Source: Lachnoclostridium sp. An76
GTDB taxonomy: Bacteria > Bacillota > Clostridia > Lachnospirales > Lachnospiraceae
Reading direction: 5' to 3'
Assembly (NCBI RefSeq): GCF_002161355.1
Contig: NZ_NFHL01000004.1
Coordinates: 1 to 64,000, forward strand
DNA: 64,000 bases
Under the pieces are notes generated by a model. The model searched no databases and was not told the origin of the DNA. It saw only the letters and a program-made list of their open reading frames with translations. Of this stretch, positions 44,901-53,354 are shown piece after piece. A program made the position numbers and the translations under genes. Position 1 is the stretch's first letter. Every line of letters begins with the position of its first letter.

Positions 44901-45440
44901 GACGAGGAGACAGGGAGGACAAAGGTGCGGGACGGCTCCAGGCAGATCATCGGAGGCATGATCACGGATAAGACGGTGAAGCATACGAGGACGAACCAGA
45001 TGATGGCGTTCGTGACGGTGGAGGATCTGCTGGGTACGGTCGAAGTCGTCGTTTTCCCGAGGGATTACGAAAACAGCCGGGAATTCCTCGAGGTGGACAA
45101 CAAGGTATTTATCCGCGGGAGAGTGTCCGAGGAGGACGAGAAGGCGAGCAAGCTGATCTGCGAGAAAGTGATCCCCTTCGAGAGGACAAAACGGGAGCTG
45201 TGGCTCCAGTTCCCGGATAAGGAGACGTATCTCGATGAAGAGCAGATCGTGTACGGATACCTGGCGGATTCCGAGGGCGAGGACGAAGTCGTGATCTACT
45301 GCGCGAAGGAACGGGCGGTCAAGAGGCTGCCAAGGAACAGGAATATCCACATCGATGACCGGGTTTTGAGCAGACTGATGAATCATTTTGGGGAGAGCCG
45401 GGTAAAAGTGGTGGAAAAAGCTATTGAAAACCACTTCTAA
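41967..45440 (+). CDS. dnaE: DNA polymerase III alpha subunit, DnaE type
   Basis: The 1157-aa polymerase opens with a PHP domain (FVHLHVHTEYSLLDGSNKI, ITDHGVMYG). The C-family polymerase core has GPGRGSAAGS and the catalytic acids in MPDIDVDFCFERRQEV. It is followed by helix-hairpin-helix segments and an OB-fold (IIGGMITDKTVKHTRTNQMMAFVTVEDLLGTVEVVVFP). In Clostridia this polymerase works beside PolC in lagging-strand synthesis and repair. Length and order are normal. Ribosome site GAGGTAAGAG is close to the ATG. A weak AT-rich hairpin (about 45460-45486) may end the transcript. Confidence 0.97.
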   Translation: MSFVHLHVHTEYSLLDGSNKIKEYVSRVKELGMDSAAITDHGVMYGVIDFYREAHRQGINPILGCEVYVAPNSRFDREVTGGDDRYYHLVLLAENNTGYANLMKIVSKGFVEGYYYKPRVDKSLLREYHEGIIALSACLAGEVQRYIVKGLYDEAKKTALEYQEIFGEDNYFLELQDHGIPDQALVNQQLLKMSQETGIGLVATNDVHYTYAEDAKPHDILLCIQTGKKLSDENRMRYEGGQYYVKSPEEMEKLFPYALQALDNTQRIADRCHVEIEFGVTKLPKYDVPDGLTSWEYLQKLCYEGLEKRYGEPTEELKDRLAYELDTIRNMGYVDYFLIVWDFIKYAKDHGIAVGPGRGSAAGSIVSYCLGITTIDPIRYQLLFERFLNPERVSMPDIDVDFCFERRQEVIDYVVRKYGKDRVVQIVTFGTLAARGVIRDVGRVMDLPYAFVDSIAKMIPQELNITIDKALKENPELRRTYENDEQVKTLIDMAKRLEGLPRHSSMHAAGVVISQKSVDEYVPLSRAADGTITTQFTMTTLEELGLLKMDFLGLRTLTVIQNAVQMARKKEPTIDMEKIDYNDAKVLDYIGTGKTDGIFQLESAGMKSFMKELKPHSLEDIIAGISLYRPGPMDFIPQYIKGKNDASSITYDCPQLEPILEPTYGCIVYQEQVMQIVRDLAGYTLGRSDLLRRAMSKKKGDVMQKERQIFVYGDEEADVPGCVKNGIDEKTANKIYDEMIDFAKYAFNKSHAAAYAVVAYQTAWLKYYYPVEFMAALMTSVIDNPSKVAEYIYSCRQMGIQILPPDINKGEADFSVDGGNIRYGLAAIKSIGRPAVQAVIGERDAFGPFKNLEDFITRMSSKDVLNKRTIENFIKAGALDALGGTRKQFMSIYVQIVDHVNQEKKYSMSGQMSLFDLVGEEEKADFQIRMPDVGEYARENLLAFEKEVLGIYVSGHPLEEYEEKWRKVISATTLDFQPDEETGRTKVRDGSRQIIGGMITDKTVKHTRTNQMMAFVTVEDLLGTVEVVVFPRDYENSREFLEVDNKVFIRGRVSEEDEKASKLICEKVIPFERTKRELWLQFPDKETYLDEEQIVYGYLADSEGEDEVVIYCAKERAVKRLPRNRNIHIDDRVLSRLMNHFGESRVKVVEKAIENHF

Positions 45441-45536
45441 ATAGGGTAGAATAATTTCGAAATTGTTAAAAAATTTACAATTTTTGGGTTTGACAGTTAT
45501 CTGACTTTGACTTTTAAAGGAAAGGTGGAAAAAATC

Positions 45537-46556
45537 ATGGCAGAGAACAGTATGATGGACAAAGAAAAATATTTAGACGAGATTGAAGACAGCATCCGCA
45601 CGATCGGTGTCCTGACCAGCGGCGGCGACGCACCGGGAATGAACGCAGCGATCCGCGCCGTTGTGAGGAGAGCGCTTTCAAAAGGACTGAAAGTGCGCGG
45701 CATCCGCAGAGGGTATCACGGACTTCTCAAAGAAGAGATCATCGATCTTTCCGCACGGGATGTGTCTGACACGATCCAGCGCGGAGGTACGATCCTCCAG
45801 ACTGCGCGCTGCAAAACAATGCGCACGGAAGAGGGACAGCAGAAGGCGGCTGCGATCTGTAAGAAATATGGGATCGACGGGCTTGTGGTCATCGGCGGAG
45901 ACGGATCATTTGCAGGTGCTCAGAAGCTGGCGAACCTGGGAGTAAATACGATCGGCGTGCCGGGTACGATCGACCTGGATATCGCATGTACAGATTATAC
46001 GATCGGTTTTGACACAGCGGTCAACACCGCGATGGAAGCGATCGACAAGGTGCGCGATACTTCTACATCCCATGAGAGATGCAGTATCATCGAGGTTATG
46101 GGACGTGATGCGGGATACCTGGCCCTGTGGTGTGGTATCGCCAACGGCGCAGAGCGTATCCTGATGCCGGAGGAGCACGATTTCGACGAGCAGGCTCTGA
46201 TCGAGGATATCATGAAGAATAAGAAGCGCGGCAAAAAGAACTATATCATCATCAATGCCGAAGGTATCGGTGACTCCATCAATATGGCGAAGAGGATCGA
46301 GGAAGCGACAGGCATTGAGACAAGGGCAACGATCCTGGGACACATGCAGCGCGGCGGAAGCCCGACATGTAAGGACAGGGTATATGCTTCTATCATGGGG
46401 GCAATGGCTGTGGATCTTCTCTGCCAGGGCAAGACGAACCGCGTAGTCGGATATAAGAACGGCGAGTATGTTGACTACGACATCGAGGAAGCGCTTGCAA
46501 TGAAGAAGTCGATCTCAGAGTATCAGTATAATATCGCAAAATCACTTGCGATCTAA
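45537..46556 (+). CDS. pfkA: 6-phosphofructokinase, ATP type
   Basis: The 339-aa enzyme phosphorylates fructose 6-phosphate in glycolysis. Motifs are TSGGDAPGMNAAIRA, GGDGSFAGA (Gly at the position that separates ATP from pyrophosphate enzymes), TIDLDIACTDYTIGFDTAVNT, MGRDAGYLAL and HMQRGG. The usual TIDND reads TIDLD here; both aspartates are kept. The N-terminus is about 20 residues longer than E. coli PfkA. I chose ATG 45537 after AAAGGTGG; an upstream TTG at 45507 would add ten residues. Confidence 0.95.
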   Translation: MAENSMMDKEKYLDEIEDSIRTIGVLTSGGDAPGMNAAIRAVVRRALSKGLKVRGIRRGYHGLLKEEIIDLSARDVSDTIQRGGTILQTARCKTMRTEEGQQKAAAICKKYGIDGLVVIGGDGSFAGAQKLANLGVNTIGVPGTIDLDIACTDYTIGFDTAVNTAMEAIDKVRDTSTSHERCSIIEVMGRDAGYLALWCGIANGAERILMPEEHDFDEQALIEDIMKNKKRGKKNYIIINAEGIGDSINMAKRIEEATGIETRATILGHMQRGGSPTCKDRVYASIMGAMAVDLLCQGKTNRVVGYKNGEYVDYDIEEALAMKKSISEYQYNIAKSLAI

Positions 46557-46620
46557 ATGACGGGATAAGATCAGGGGCAGACAGAATAAGAGCAGGGTCA
46601 GGAGAGATCAGGACGTGAAT

Positions 46621-47442
46621 ATGGAGAACAGGAAGACAGCGCCGGTGGGCGTGTTTGATTCCGGTGTAGGGGGGCTGACGGTGGCGAGAGAGATCGCCCG
46701 TCAGCTTCCTGACGAAAATATCATATATTTTGGCGATACTGCGCGCGTACCGTACGGAAGTAAATCCCAGAACACGATCATCCGCTTTTCAGAGCAGATT
46801 ATCCGCTTTCTCAGGACAAAAGAGGTCAAGGCGATCGTGATCGCGTGTAATACGGCCAGTGCGCTTGCGCTGGATGCGGTGAGGGATGAATTCGAGATCC
46901 CGATCCTGGGCGTGGTGATCCCGGGCGCGAGGGCGGCTGTGGAGGCGACCAGGAATAAAAAGGTGGGGGTCGTAGGGACAGACGCCACGGTGCAGAGCGG
47001 GATGTATACAAAGGTGATCCATGGGATGGATCCGGACGTCACGGTCATTGAGAAAGCCTGCCCTCTTTTTGTGCCTCTGGTGGAAGAGGGGTTCAAAGAC
47101 CATATCGTGACGCAGGAGATCATAGAGTATTACCTGGAATCCATGCGCAGCACGGATATTGACGCAATGATACTCGGGTGCACGCACTATCCGCTCCTGC
47201 GCTCCAGGATCCGTGATTACATGGGCGATAAGATCCAGATCGTTAATCCGGCGTATGAGACGGCCATGGACCTGAAAAAGCTGCTGCATGAGATGGATAT
47301 GGAAAATGACGGATCAGATGCGCGGCACAGCAGGTATTCATTCTATGTGAGCGATACCGCGGAGAAATTCCGCAGATTTGCGAACACAGTCATGCCGTTC
47401 GACGTGCCGACCACAAATGTGGTAAATATCGAGGAGTATTAA
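46621..47442 (+). CDS. murI: glutamate racemase
   Basis: The 273-aa enzyme makes D-glutamate for peptidoglycan. It has VGVFDSGVGGLTV, YFGDTARVPYGSKS, the first catalytic cysteine in IACNTASALA and the second in LGCTHYPLL. ATG 46621 is preferred over GTG 46615 on ribosome-site spacing (GGAGAGATCAGGA). It follows pfkA by 64 bases of GA-rich repeats and precedes the DUF1934 gene by three bases, so those two are co-transcribed. Confidence 0.96.
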   Translation: MENRKTAPVGVFDSGVGGLTVAREIARQLPDENIIYFGDTARVPYGSKSQNTIIRFSEQIIRFLRTKEVKAIVIACNTASALALDAVRDEFEIPILGVVIPGARAAVEATRNKKVGVVGTDATVQSGMYTKVIHGMDPDVTVIEKACPLFVPLVEEGFKDHIVTQEIIEYYLESMRSTDIDAMILGCTHYPLLRSRIRDYMGDKIQIVNPAYETAMDLKKLLHEMDMENDGSDARHSRYSFYVSDTAEKFRRFANTVMPFDVPTTNVVNIEEY

Positions 47443-47445
47443 CTG

Positions 47446-47940
47446 ATGACAAAGGATGTACTGGTCAGTATTTCGGGAAAACATATTGATATCATGAATG
47501 ACCCCGCAGAGGGGTATGAGACCGGGGATGACGCCATTGAGGTCGTTACCCCGGCTGATTATTACTGCCGGAACGGCAAACATTATATTATCTACGACGA
47601 AGTTTTCGAGGGGACGGCAGGGACTGTTAAGAACAAGATCAAGATCACAGGCACAGATATGGTAGAGATCATGAAGAGCGGCCTGACCAGCTCACACATG
47701 ATCTTTGAAAAAAACAAAAAGAACCTGACCTATTATAAGACCCCGTACGGGCAGATGCTCGTCGGAGTCAATACAAAGAAAATGGAGATCAGCGTGGAAG
47801 ACGATAAGATCGGCGTCCTGGTCGACTATGAGCTGGACGTCAACCACGAACCCCTCGCTGACTGCAAGATCAAAATGAGCATCATGCCCAAAGAGAGTGC
47901 GGAGTGGATAAAAGGGGCGTCCCCGGAGTATGTATCATAA
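47446..47940 (+). CDS. DUF1934 family protein (YwiB-like)
   Basis: The 164-aa lipocalin-like beta-barrel protein of the DUF1934 group has VLVSISGKHIDIMN, HYIIYDEVFEGTAGTVKNKIKITG, MIFEKNKKNLTYYKTPYGQM and a VDYELDVNHEPLADCKIKM strand. The function is not established. The gene lies three bases after murI. Its stop codon is within the left arm of an inverted repeat shared with the convergent downstream gene. Confidence 0.85.
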   Translation: MTKDVLVSISGKHIDIMNDPAEGYETGDDAIEVVTPADYYCRNGKHYIIYDEVFEGTAGTVKNKIKITGTDMVEIMKSGLTSSHMIFEKNKKNLTYYKTPYGQMLVGVNTKKMEISVEDDKIGVLVDYELDVNHEPLADCKIKMSIMPKESAEWIKGASPEYVS

Positions 47941-48041
47941 CGCGGGACCCGCTCCTCCTTCCGTCTTAGAAAAAACAAGTTCCCGGACTGCTTTGAGGTA
48001 GAGCGGAGCGGGTCCTGCGTTATGATATGCAGTCCGGGAAC
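47934..48041 (-). terminator. interleaved inverted repeats; terminator of the minus-strand gene
   Basis: Arm A (47934-47955) pairs with A' (48005-48026), 22 bases with one mismatch. Arm B (47979-47991) pairs perfectly with B' (48029-48041). The order A-B-A'-B' means the two helices cross. On the minus strand the B hairpin is followed by TTGTTTTTT, an intrinsic terminator for the gene at 48074-48505. The A helix covers the stop of the DUF1934 gene. Confidence 0.75.
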
Positions 48042-48073
48042 GGACCTTATACTAAAACCATCAGGGGAGCGAT

Positions 48074-48505
48074 TTACCGCTTAAAGAACCCTTTCTTTTT
48101 CTGCGGCGGCTCTATGGAGCCTCCTCTGACGCTTTTGATCTCTGTTATGTAGAGACCGCTGACAACAGCCTTGATCTCTTTCTTGACCGGCATGACTTCG
48201 AATACTTTGTTCTCACACATGAGAGTCATGATCCTGGGGCCGATCTTAGCCTTTACCACCGGGATCTTCGTACGTCTTAAATACTTGGGAGTATTCTCAA
48301 CGACAGCAGCGGGCAGCCCCGCTTCTTTTAGTTTCATTTTCTTTTTATCGATGATCAGCATACTGATGACCTGGGCGGCTGCCTCCATCTGTTCCTTCTG
48401 GGCTGCCTGCTTTTTCTCAGCTTTTTTTCCGAAGATATACAGGGCGATGCACGCTGCGATCACCAGTACAAGAATAACGGTCAGTACGATAGTTAATGGA
48501 CTCAC
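48074..48505 (-). CDS. membrane-anchored protein of unknown function
   Basis: Of 143 aa, residues 4-25 are a membrane helix (IVLTVILVLVIAACIALYIFG), then a basic coiled-coil stretch (KKAEKKQAAQKEQMEAAAQ) and a compact domain (ISMLIIDKKKMKLKEAGLP, KIPVVKAKIGPRIMTLMCENKVFEVMPVKKEIKAVVSGLYITEIK). The tail is basic. I do not recognise a named family. It starts at GTG 48505, eight bases after AGGAGG. Confidence 0.75.
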   Translation of the reverse strand: MSPLTIVLTVILVLVIAACIALYIFGKKAEKKQAAQKEQMEAAAQVISMLIIDKKKMKLKEAGLPAAVVENTPKYLRRTKIPVVKAKIGPRIMTLMCENKVFEVMPVKKEIKAVVSGLYITEIKSVRGGSIEPPQKKKGFFKR

Positions 48506-48632
48506 ATCATAATCCTCCTAAATCATAGATTTCCGCTTTTGCGCAACTAGTATTGTAACATCCTTTCAGGGCAAGTGCAAGCAAATCAGCATATTTGGAG
48601 CGGGTTCCGGAAGCAGATCAGTATATTTGGGG

Positions 48633-48662
48633 TTTACTTTTTATCGGGGAAGCGGGTATACT
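48633..48662 (+). promoter_or_regulatory. probable promoter of cls
   Basis: TTTACT at 48633-48638 and TATACT at 48657-48662 with an 18-base spacer. A near-repeat (ATCAGCATATTTGG, ATCAGTATATTTGG) lies just upstream at about 48585-48630. Confidence 0.5.
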
Positions 48663-48769
48663 GTTAGAGTAGCGTTCCTGCGCGGGAGTGAGATCCGGCG
48701 CAGAGGGCTGATCCTGTTCCCGGAGCGGAAGCGGCGGGTGGCAGGGAAGATGAAAAAGGAGTTTTTTAC

Positions 48770-50245
48770 ATGGCAGAAATGATTTGGAACGGAGCGGTGA
48801 CGGTCTATGATTTCATCATGGACAATATCGTTATCATTAACATCCTCTTCGCGCTGATCATCGTCTTTTTCCAGAGAAGGTCTCCCCAGACTGTGTGGAC
48901 ATGGCTGCTTCTGCTGTATTTTATACCGATCCTGGGATTTATCCTGTATCTGGTCATCGGGCAGGATTTCCATAAGAGCAGGATGTTTAAGGCGAAAGAG
49001 ATTGAAGGGGAGCTGAAGTACGCGGTCAGGAGACAGGAGGAAGCGGTCTATCACAGGCGGCTTAAGCTGGCGAACCCGGAGATGGAAAGGTTTAAGGATC
49101 TGATCCTCTATAATCTGGAGGCGGGCGAGGCGGTCCTGACGGATAACAATGACATCAGGATCTATATAGACGGCAAAGCAAAATTCCGTGCCCTCATAGA
49201 AGAGATGAAGCAGGCGAAGCGGTATATCCATCTCCAGTACTATATTATCCGCAATGACGAGCTGTGGCAGGAGATTGAGAAAGTCCTGATCCAGAAAGTG
49301 CGTGAGGGTGTGGAAGTGCGCGTGCTTTTTGACAGTATGGGATGCCGTACCATGAAGAACCGGGACTGGGAGCGCCTGGAGAGAGAAGGGATCCAGGTGG
49401 CGGAGTTCTTCCCCGCACTGCTGGGGAAACTCCAGCTCCGCGTCAATTACCGCAACCACAGGAAGATCGTGGTCATTGACGGAAGGATCGGATTTGTCGG
49501 CGGATTTAATGTGGGAAGGGAGTATCTTGGCAGGGAGAAGAAATTCGGCTACTGGCGGGATACCCATCTCTGCATCGAGGGGGCGGCTGTCACTTCGCTT
49601 GCAGTGCGTTTTGTCCTCGACTGGAATTATGCGTCTAAGGAAAATCTGTTCCTGGAGGATAAGCTGTTTGAGATCCCGGAATATGTCCGAAAAGGCCGTG
49701 ACCCGGTGCAGATCATATCCAGCGGCCCTGACTCGCAGACCAAGACGATCCATGACAATTACCTGAGACTGATCCACAGCGCGAAAGACCATGTGTATAT
49801 CCAGACGCCGTATTTTATACCGGATGAATCCATACTGGACGCCCTGAAGATCGCCAGCAGGTCCGGGGTGGATGTGCGCATCATGGTACCGTGCAAGCCG
49901 GACCATCCGTTCGTCTACTGGGCGACATACTCTTACATAGGGGACATGGTCGCGGCGGGAGCGAAGTGCTATGTGTACAATAATGGCTTCCTGCACGCGA
50001 AGACGCTGAGCGTGGACGGCATGGTAGCCTGTGTGGGCACCGCGAACATGGATATCCGCAGTTTCGGGCTGAACTTTGAGGTCAACGCTGTTATTTACAG
50101 CGAGCGTACTGTCCAGCGACTGGAGCGTGCGTTTGAAAATGATATGACACAGTGTACGCATGTGACGAGAAAAGTTTATGACGAGAGAAGCCTGGTCATC
50201 AGAGGCAAGGAACAGTTCTCAAGGCTTCTGTCCCCGCTCCTGTAA
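48770..50245 (+). CDS. cls: cardiolipin synthase
   Basis: The 491-aa enzyme condenses two phosphatidylglycerols into cardiolipin at the membrane. Two N-terminal membrane segments (residues 20-60) are followed by a short PLDc_N linker and two phospholipase-D motifs: NHRKIVVIDGRIGFVGG and LHAKTLSVDGMVACVGTANMD, each with the H-x-K-x4-D core. Ribosome site AAAGGAG. It appears monocistronic. Confidence 0.96.
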   Translation: MAEMIWNGAVTVYDFIMDNIVIINILFALIIVFFQRRSPQTVWTWLLLLYFIPILGFILYLVIGQDFHKSRMFKAKEIEGELKYAVRRQEEAVYHRRLKLANPEMERFKDLILYNLEAGEAVLTDNNDIRIYIDGKAKFRALIEEMKQAKRYIHLQYYIIRNDELWQEIEKVLIQKVREGVEVRVLFDSMGCRTMKNRDWERLEREGIQVAEFFPALLGKLQLRVNYRNHRKIVVIDGRIGFVGGFNVGREYLGREKKFGYWRDTHLCIEGAAVTSLAVRFVLDWNYASKENLFLEDKLFEIPEYVRKGRDPVQIISSGPDSQTKTIHDNYLRLIHSAKDHVYIQTPYFIPDESILDALKIASRSGVDVRIMVPCKPDHPFVYWATYSYIGDMVAAGAKCYVYNNGFLHAKTLSVDGMVACVGTANMDIRSFGLNFEVNAVIYSERTVQRLERAFENDMTQCTHVTRKVYDERSLVIRGKEQFSRLLSPLL

Positions 50246-50353
50246 GCAGGAAGGAACTGCGGACAGGGCGGAAGGATTATGTTATCAGACCGGCGCAGAT
50301 GTGCCGGAGCAGATAAAATATAATATACAAAGGTTATAAAAGGAGAAAGAGAA

Positions 50354-51427
50354 ATGAAAAGCAAGATCATCGCAGTTATGCTTGCCGCGGCTTTAGCCGG
50401 TACACTTCCGGGATGCAGCAGCGGAGAATTGTCCAATGAATATGTGACAGTGACCCAGTACAAGGGGCTGGAAGTACCGCAGGCGGAAAAGTCGGAAGTG
50501 ACCGACGACCAGGTGGAGCAGGCCATCCAGACCAATCTTCAGAGTACGGCAGAAAAAGTGCCTGTAACGGACCGCGCGGCAGAGATGGGCGACTGGGTAA
50601 ATATAGATTTTACAGGATATCTGGATGGAGTGGCATTTGACGGCGGGACTGCGCAGGCGCAGGAGCTCCAGCTTGGCGCCGGCGGTTACATAGGCGCCTC
50701 GGGAGACTATGCGGGATTTGAAGATCAGATCGCAGGTCACCAGGCAGGGGAAGCGTTTGATATCACCGTACAGTTCCCGGATAACTACACAGCGGATATG
50801 GCAGGAAAAGTGGCTGATTTCCATATCGTGCTCAATGAGATCTACACGGAGAATGTACCGGAACTTACAGATGACTGGGTAAAAGCAAACATCGAAGGGA
50901 CAGATACCGTGGACCAGTACCGCGAAGACCTGAAAAAGCAGCTGGAGGAGCAGGCGGAGCAGACAGCGCAGGCGCAGCTGAAAAATTCTGTCCAGACAGC
51001 TCTCATGGATAAGATCGAAGTGGAAAAGTATCCGGAAGATGCCGTCAATGAGCAGGTGCAGCAGATGGAAGACTATTACACGCAGATGGCGTCTATGTAT
51101 GGTATCGAGCTGACAGAGTTTATCGAGACCTATCTCCAGACGACGGAGGATGATTTCCACGCTAAGATCAAAGAAGCTGCACAGCAGACTGCTGCCCTGG
51201 AGGAAGCGATCCGTCTGATCGCGGAAAAGCAGAAACTGGAACCCTCTGACAAGGAGTATGAAGAGATGGCTAAGGAGTATGCCCAGCAGGCGGGCATGGA
51301 CGATGTGGATGCCTATAAAGAGCAGGTGGGAGAAGACGTGCTCAAAAATGCGATCCTGGTGGATGTAGTGACAGACTATCTGGTAGATGAATGCGTCCAG
51401 GTGGAGGATACGGATACAGCAGAGTAG
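50354..51427 (+). CDS. exported trigger-factor-like peptidyl-prolyl isomerase, lipoprotein
   Basis: This 357-aa protein starts with a lipoprotein signal (IAVMLAAALAGTLPGCSSG, lipid-attached Cys near residue 22). An FKBP-type isomerase domain follows (MGDWVNIDFTGYLDGVAFDGG, GFEDQIAGHQAGEAFDITVQFPDNY), then a long helical C-terminal arm like that of trigger factor (VPELTDDWVKANIEG, EQVGEDVLKNAILVDVVTDYLV). The ribosome-binding N-terminal domain of cytosolic trigger factor is absent. It probably folds secreted proteins outside the membrane, a job often done by PrsA. Confidence 0.85.
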   Translation: MKSKIIAVMLAAALAGTLPGCSSGELSNEYVTVTQYKGLEVPQAEKSEVTDDQVEQAIQTNLQSTAEKVPVTDRAAEMGDWVNIDFTGYLDGVAFDGGTAQAQELQLGAGGYIGASGDYAGFEDQIAGHQAGEAFDITVQFPDNYTADMAGKVADFHIVLNEIYTENVPELTDDWVKANIEGTDTVDQYREDLKKQLEEQAEQTAQAQLKNSVQTALMDKIEVEKYPEDAVNEQVQQMEDYYTQMASMYGIELTEFIETYLQTTEDDFHAKIKEAAQQTAALEEAIRLIAEKQKLEPSDKEYEEMAKEYAQQAGMDDVDAYKEQVGEDVLKNAILVDVVTDYLVDECVQVEDTDTAE

Positions 51428-51440
51428 GCAGATACGGCGG

Positions 51441-51490
51441 GCATGCGGATACGGCAGGCATGCGGATACAACAGGCATGCGGACCGGCAG
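51441..51490 (+). repeat. three 17-bp tandem repeats
   Basis: Units starting GCATGCGGA at 51441, 51458 and 51475 (the last one base shorter) fill the gap between the isomerase and epimerase genes. Each holds the GCATGC palindrome. Confidence 0.75.
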
Positions 51491-51526
51491 CCTGGGATGA
51501 GGAAAAAAGAAAAGGAGGAGAATGGA

Positions 51527-52396
51527 ATGAAGCTGGAAAATGAAAGACTCTGTGTAGAAATCTCAGAGCAGGGAGCGGAAGTGACGAGGATCTATGATAA
51601 AAAGAAGGATACAGAGCTTCTGTGGAACGGGGATCCCGCATACTGGAAGAGGCATTCCCCGATCCTGTTCCCGAATGTGGGGAAGACATACCACAATACA
51701 GTGCTCATCAACGGGACACAGTACCCGACCTCGCAGCACGGGTTCGCGAGGGATAACAGATTTCAGTGTGTCAGGGAGACAGCGGATACAGTTTCTTTCC
51801 TGTTTTCCTCAAACGAAGAGACAAAAGAAGTATATCCCTTTGATTTTGAGCTGACAGTCACGTACAGGCTGGAAGGAGACTGCCTCACCGTAAAATGGGG
51901 AGTCCAGAATACAGGGGATGAGGAGATGTACTTTACGATCGGCGGGCATCCGGCATTCTGCTTCGCGGACGCAGCGGATAAAAAAGAAGACTACATCCTG
52001 AAATTCCCGGGGAAGACATCCCTGGATTATATCCTGATCGACCTGGCGGAGCTGGCGGCGGATACGGAGAAGGTGTATAAGCTGGAACTGGAGGATGAGT
52101 GCTGCCCGCTGAATGAAGAAATGTTTGAAAATGACGCCCTGATCCTGGACCATGGCCAGATCAGCGAGGTGTGGCTCTGCCATAAGGACGGCACGCCGCG
52201 CGTGGGGATGAAGTGCGGCGGCTTTCCCAATTTCGGTATCTGGTCCGTAAAAAACGCGCCGTTTGTCTGCCTGGAGCCGTGGATGGGAAGATGCGATGAT
52301 ATCGGGTTTGACAGAGAGCTCTCGGAGAAGCCGGATGTCAACAAAGTGCCGGCAGGCGGCAGGTTCGAACAGAGCTATGTGATCGTGGCGGGCTGA
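51527..52396 (+). CDS. aldose 1-epimerase family protein (LacX/YeaD-like)
   Basis: This 289-aa mutarotase fold has ERLCVEISEQGAEVTRI, the sugar-site QHGFARDNRF, IGGHPAFCF with the catalytic-type His, and CLEPWMGRCDDIG near the end. It interconverts anomers of a hexose or hexose phosphate; the substrate is not clear. I chose ATG 51527 directly after AAAAGGAGGAG. Confidence 0.9.
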   Translation: MKLENERLCVEISEQGAEVTRIYDKKKDTELLWNGDPAYWKRHSPILFPNVGKTYHNTVLINGTQYPTSQHGFARDNRFQCVRETADTVSFLFSSNEETKEVYPFDFELTVTYRLEGDCLTVKWGVQNTGDEEMYFTIGGHPAFCFADAADKKEDYILKFPGKTSLDYILIDLAELAADTEKVYKLELEDECCPLNEEMFENDALILDHGQISEVWLCHKDGTPRVGMKCGGFPNFGIWSVKNAPFVCLEPWMGRCDDIGFDRELSEKPDVNKVPAGGRFEQSYVIVAG

Positions 52397-52472
52397 GCTG
52401 AGCGCGCGGCGATTGCAACTGACCGTGTGAGACGAAAGCTGGCCGCGGCGGGACAGGCTGCCGCAGCGTAAG

Positions 52473-52501
52473 AAAAAATGCCGTGAAACACGTCACGGCA
52501 T
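52473..52501 (-). terminator. Rho-independent terminator of the tetR gene
   Basis: On the minus strand ATGCCGTGA pairs with TCACGGCAT around a six-base loop, followed by a T run. It begins 16 bases after the TetR stop. Confidence 0.8.
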
Positions 52502-52516
52502 GAAAAACTGATATGA

Positions 52517-53134
52517 TCAAAAACCAGACATAAGAAAATTCAGCGAGCCGGGCGGGTTATCTGTCCCTTTTTCCAGAAGGGAGACCAGCCCGGCTATTGT
52601 ATTCTCTATCTCTTCCCGGGAAGACGGGATCAGAGTGTTATCCATCTTTACTGTCAGTATGATCAGTACGATCTCTGCGAGGGCATCCGGCTTGTCGAAA
52701 GAAATTTCTCCTTTATCGATCCCCTGGCGTATGATCTCAGCCAGCACGGGCTTCAGCTCTGTGATCAGATGGTTGAGGTATTTCTGGTGGAGGAAGGATT
52801 CTTCCTGCGCCCCTGTCCCTTTGCCTTCCCTGGACCTTAAATATTCGGAAGAAGAATTCCGGCAGGCCTGGAAGATCATCGCCATCCTGGTAAACGGCGG
52901 GATCTCTGTCTGGGAAGAAAGATTTTTCGCGGTAGCCAGCGGTTTTTCATAGTTCCGCTCAACGAGCGCGTCCAGGATCGCGTCCTTTGACGGGAAGTAG
53001 TAGTAAATGCTGCCTTTCCCGATCCCGGCGGTCTGGGCGATCTCGCTCACGGAAATGGTCTGCAGGTTCCTGCTTTCCAGAAGCTTCTGCAGGGAATCTA
53101 ATATAAGTTCGTATTTTTGTGATTGTACTGCCAT
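52517..53134 (-). CDS. TetR family transcriptional repressor
   Basis: The 205-aa regulator has an N-terminal TetR helix-turn-helix (LQTISVSEIAQTAGIGKGSIYYYFPSKDAILDALVERNY) and a helical ligand domain of normal size. It is transcribed away from the SCP2/condensation operon. Palindromes of the form GACCGATGGTC lie in the shared upstream region, one overlapping the operon's -35 box. It probably represses that operon and may respond to an acyl compound. Confidence 0.9.
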   Translation of the reverse strand: MAVQSQKYELILDSLQKLLESRNLQTISVSEIAQTAGIGKGSIYYYFPSKDAILDALVERNYEKPLATAKNLSSQTEIPPFTRMAMIFQACRNSSSEYLRSREGKGTGAQEESFLHQKYLNHLITELKPVLAEIIRQGIDKGEISFDKPDALAEIVLIILTVKMDNTLIPSSREEIENTIAGLVSLLEKGTDNPPGSLNFLMSGF

Positions 53135-53297
53135 GATTTTCGCCTTTCAAAATGACTGGATATGTGAGTGTTATCATGCTGCCGTAAGTTCTGTGTGATT
53201 TTACACCTCAGTATAGCACATCAGCAAAAAAAGGACTACTGATCAAAACGCACAAAAAATTGTCCGGAAATCATGTTTATTTTGATGATAGCGCAAA

Positions 53298-53354
53298 TTG
53301 ACCGATGGTCGAAAAGGTGATAATCTAACGGAAGAAAAGGGATGACCGGTGGTC
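53298..53354 (+). promoter_or_regulatory. promoter and TetR-type operator of the SCP2 operon
   Basis: TTGACC at 53298-53303 with TAATCT 17 bases on is a likely promoter. GACCGATGGTC (53300-53310) is a palindrome over the -35 box, and GACCGGTGGTC recurs at 53344-53354. Both are followed by GAAAA, and a third GGTCGAAAA half site lies near 53373. This pattern suits binding by the divergent TetR protein. Confidence 0.6.

Noticed and set aside
45537-46556. Pyrophosphate-dependent phosphofructokinase, because TIDND reads TIDLD
   Set aside because: The GGDGS motif keeps the glycine typical of ATP enzymes and both aspartates of the other motif are present.
48641-50161. Long open frame on the minus strand opposite cls
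   Set aside because: It lacks any domain signature, is rich in Arg/His/Leu/Ile as expected of an antisense frame in this GC-rich gene, and the plus strand encodes a complete cardiolipin synthase.
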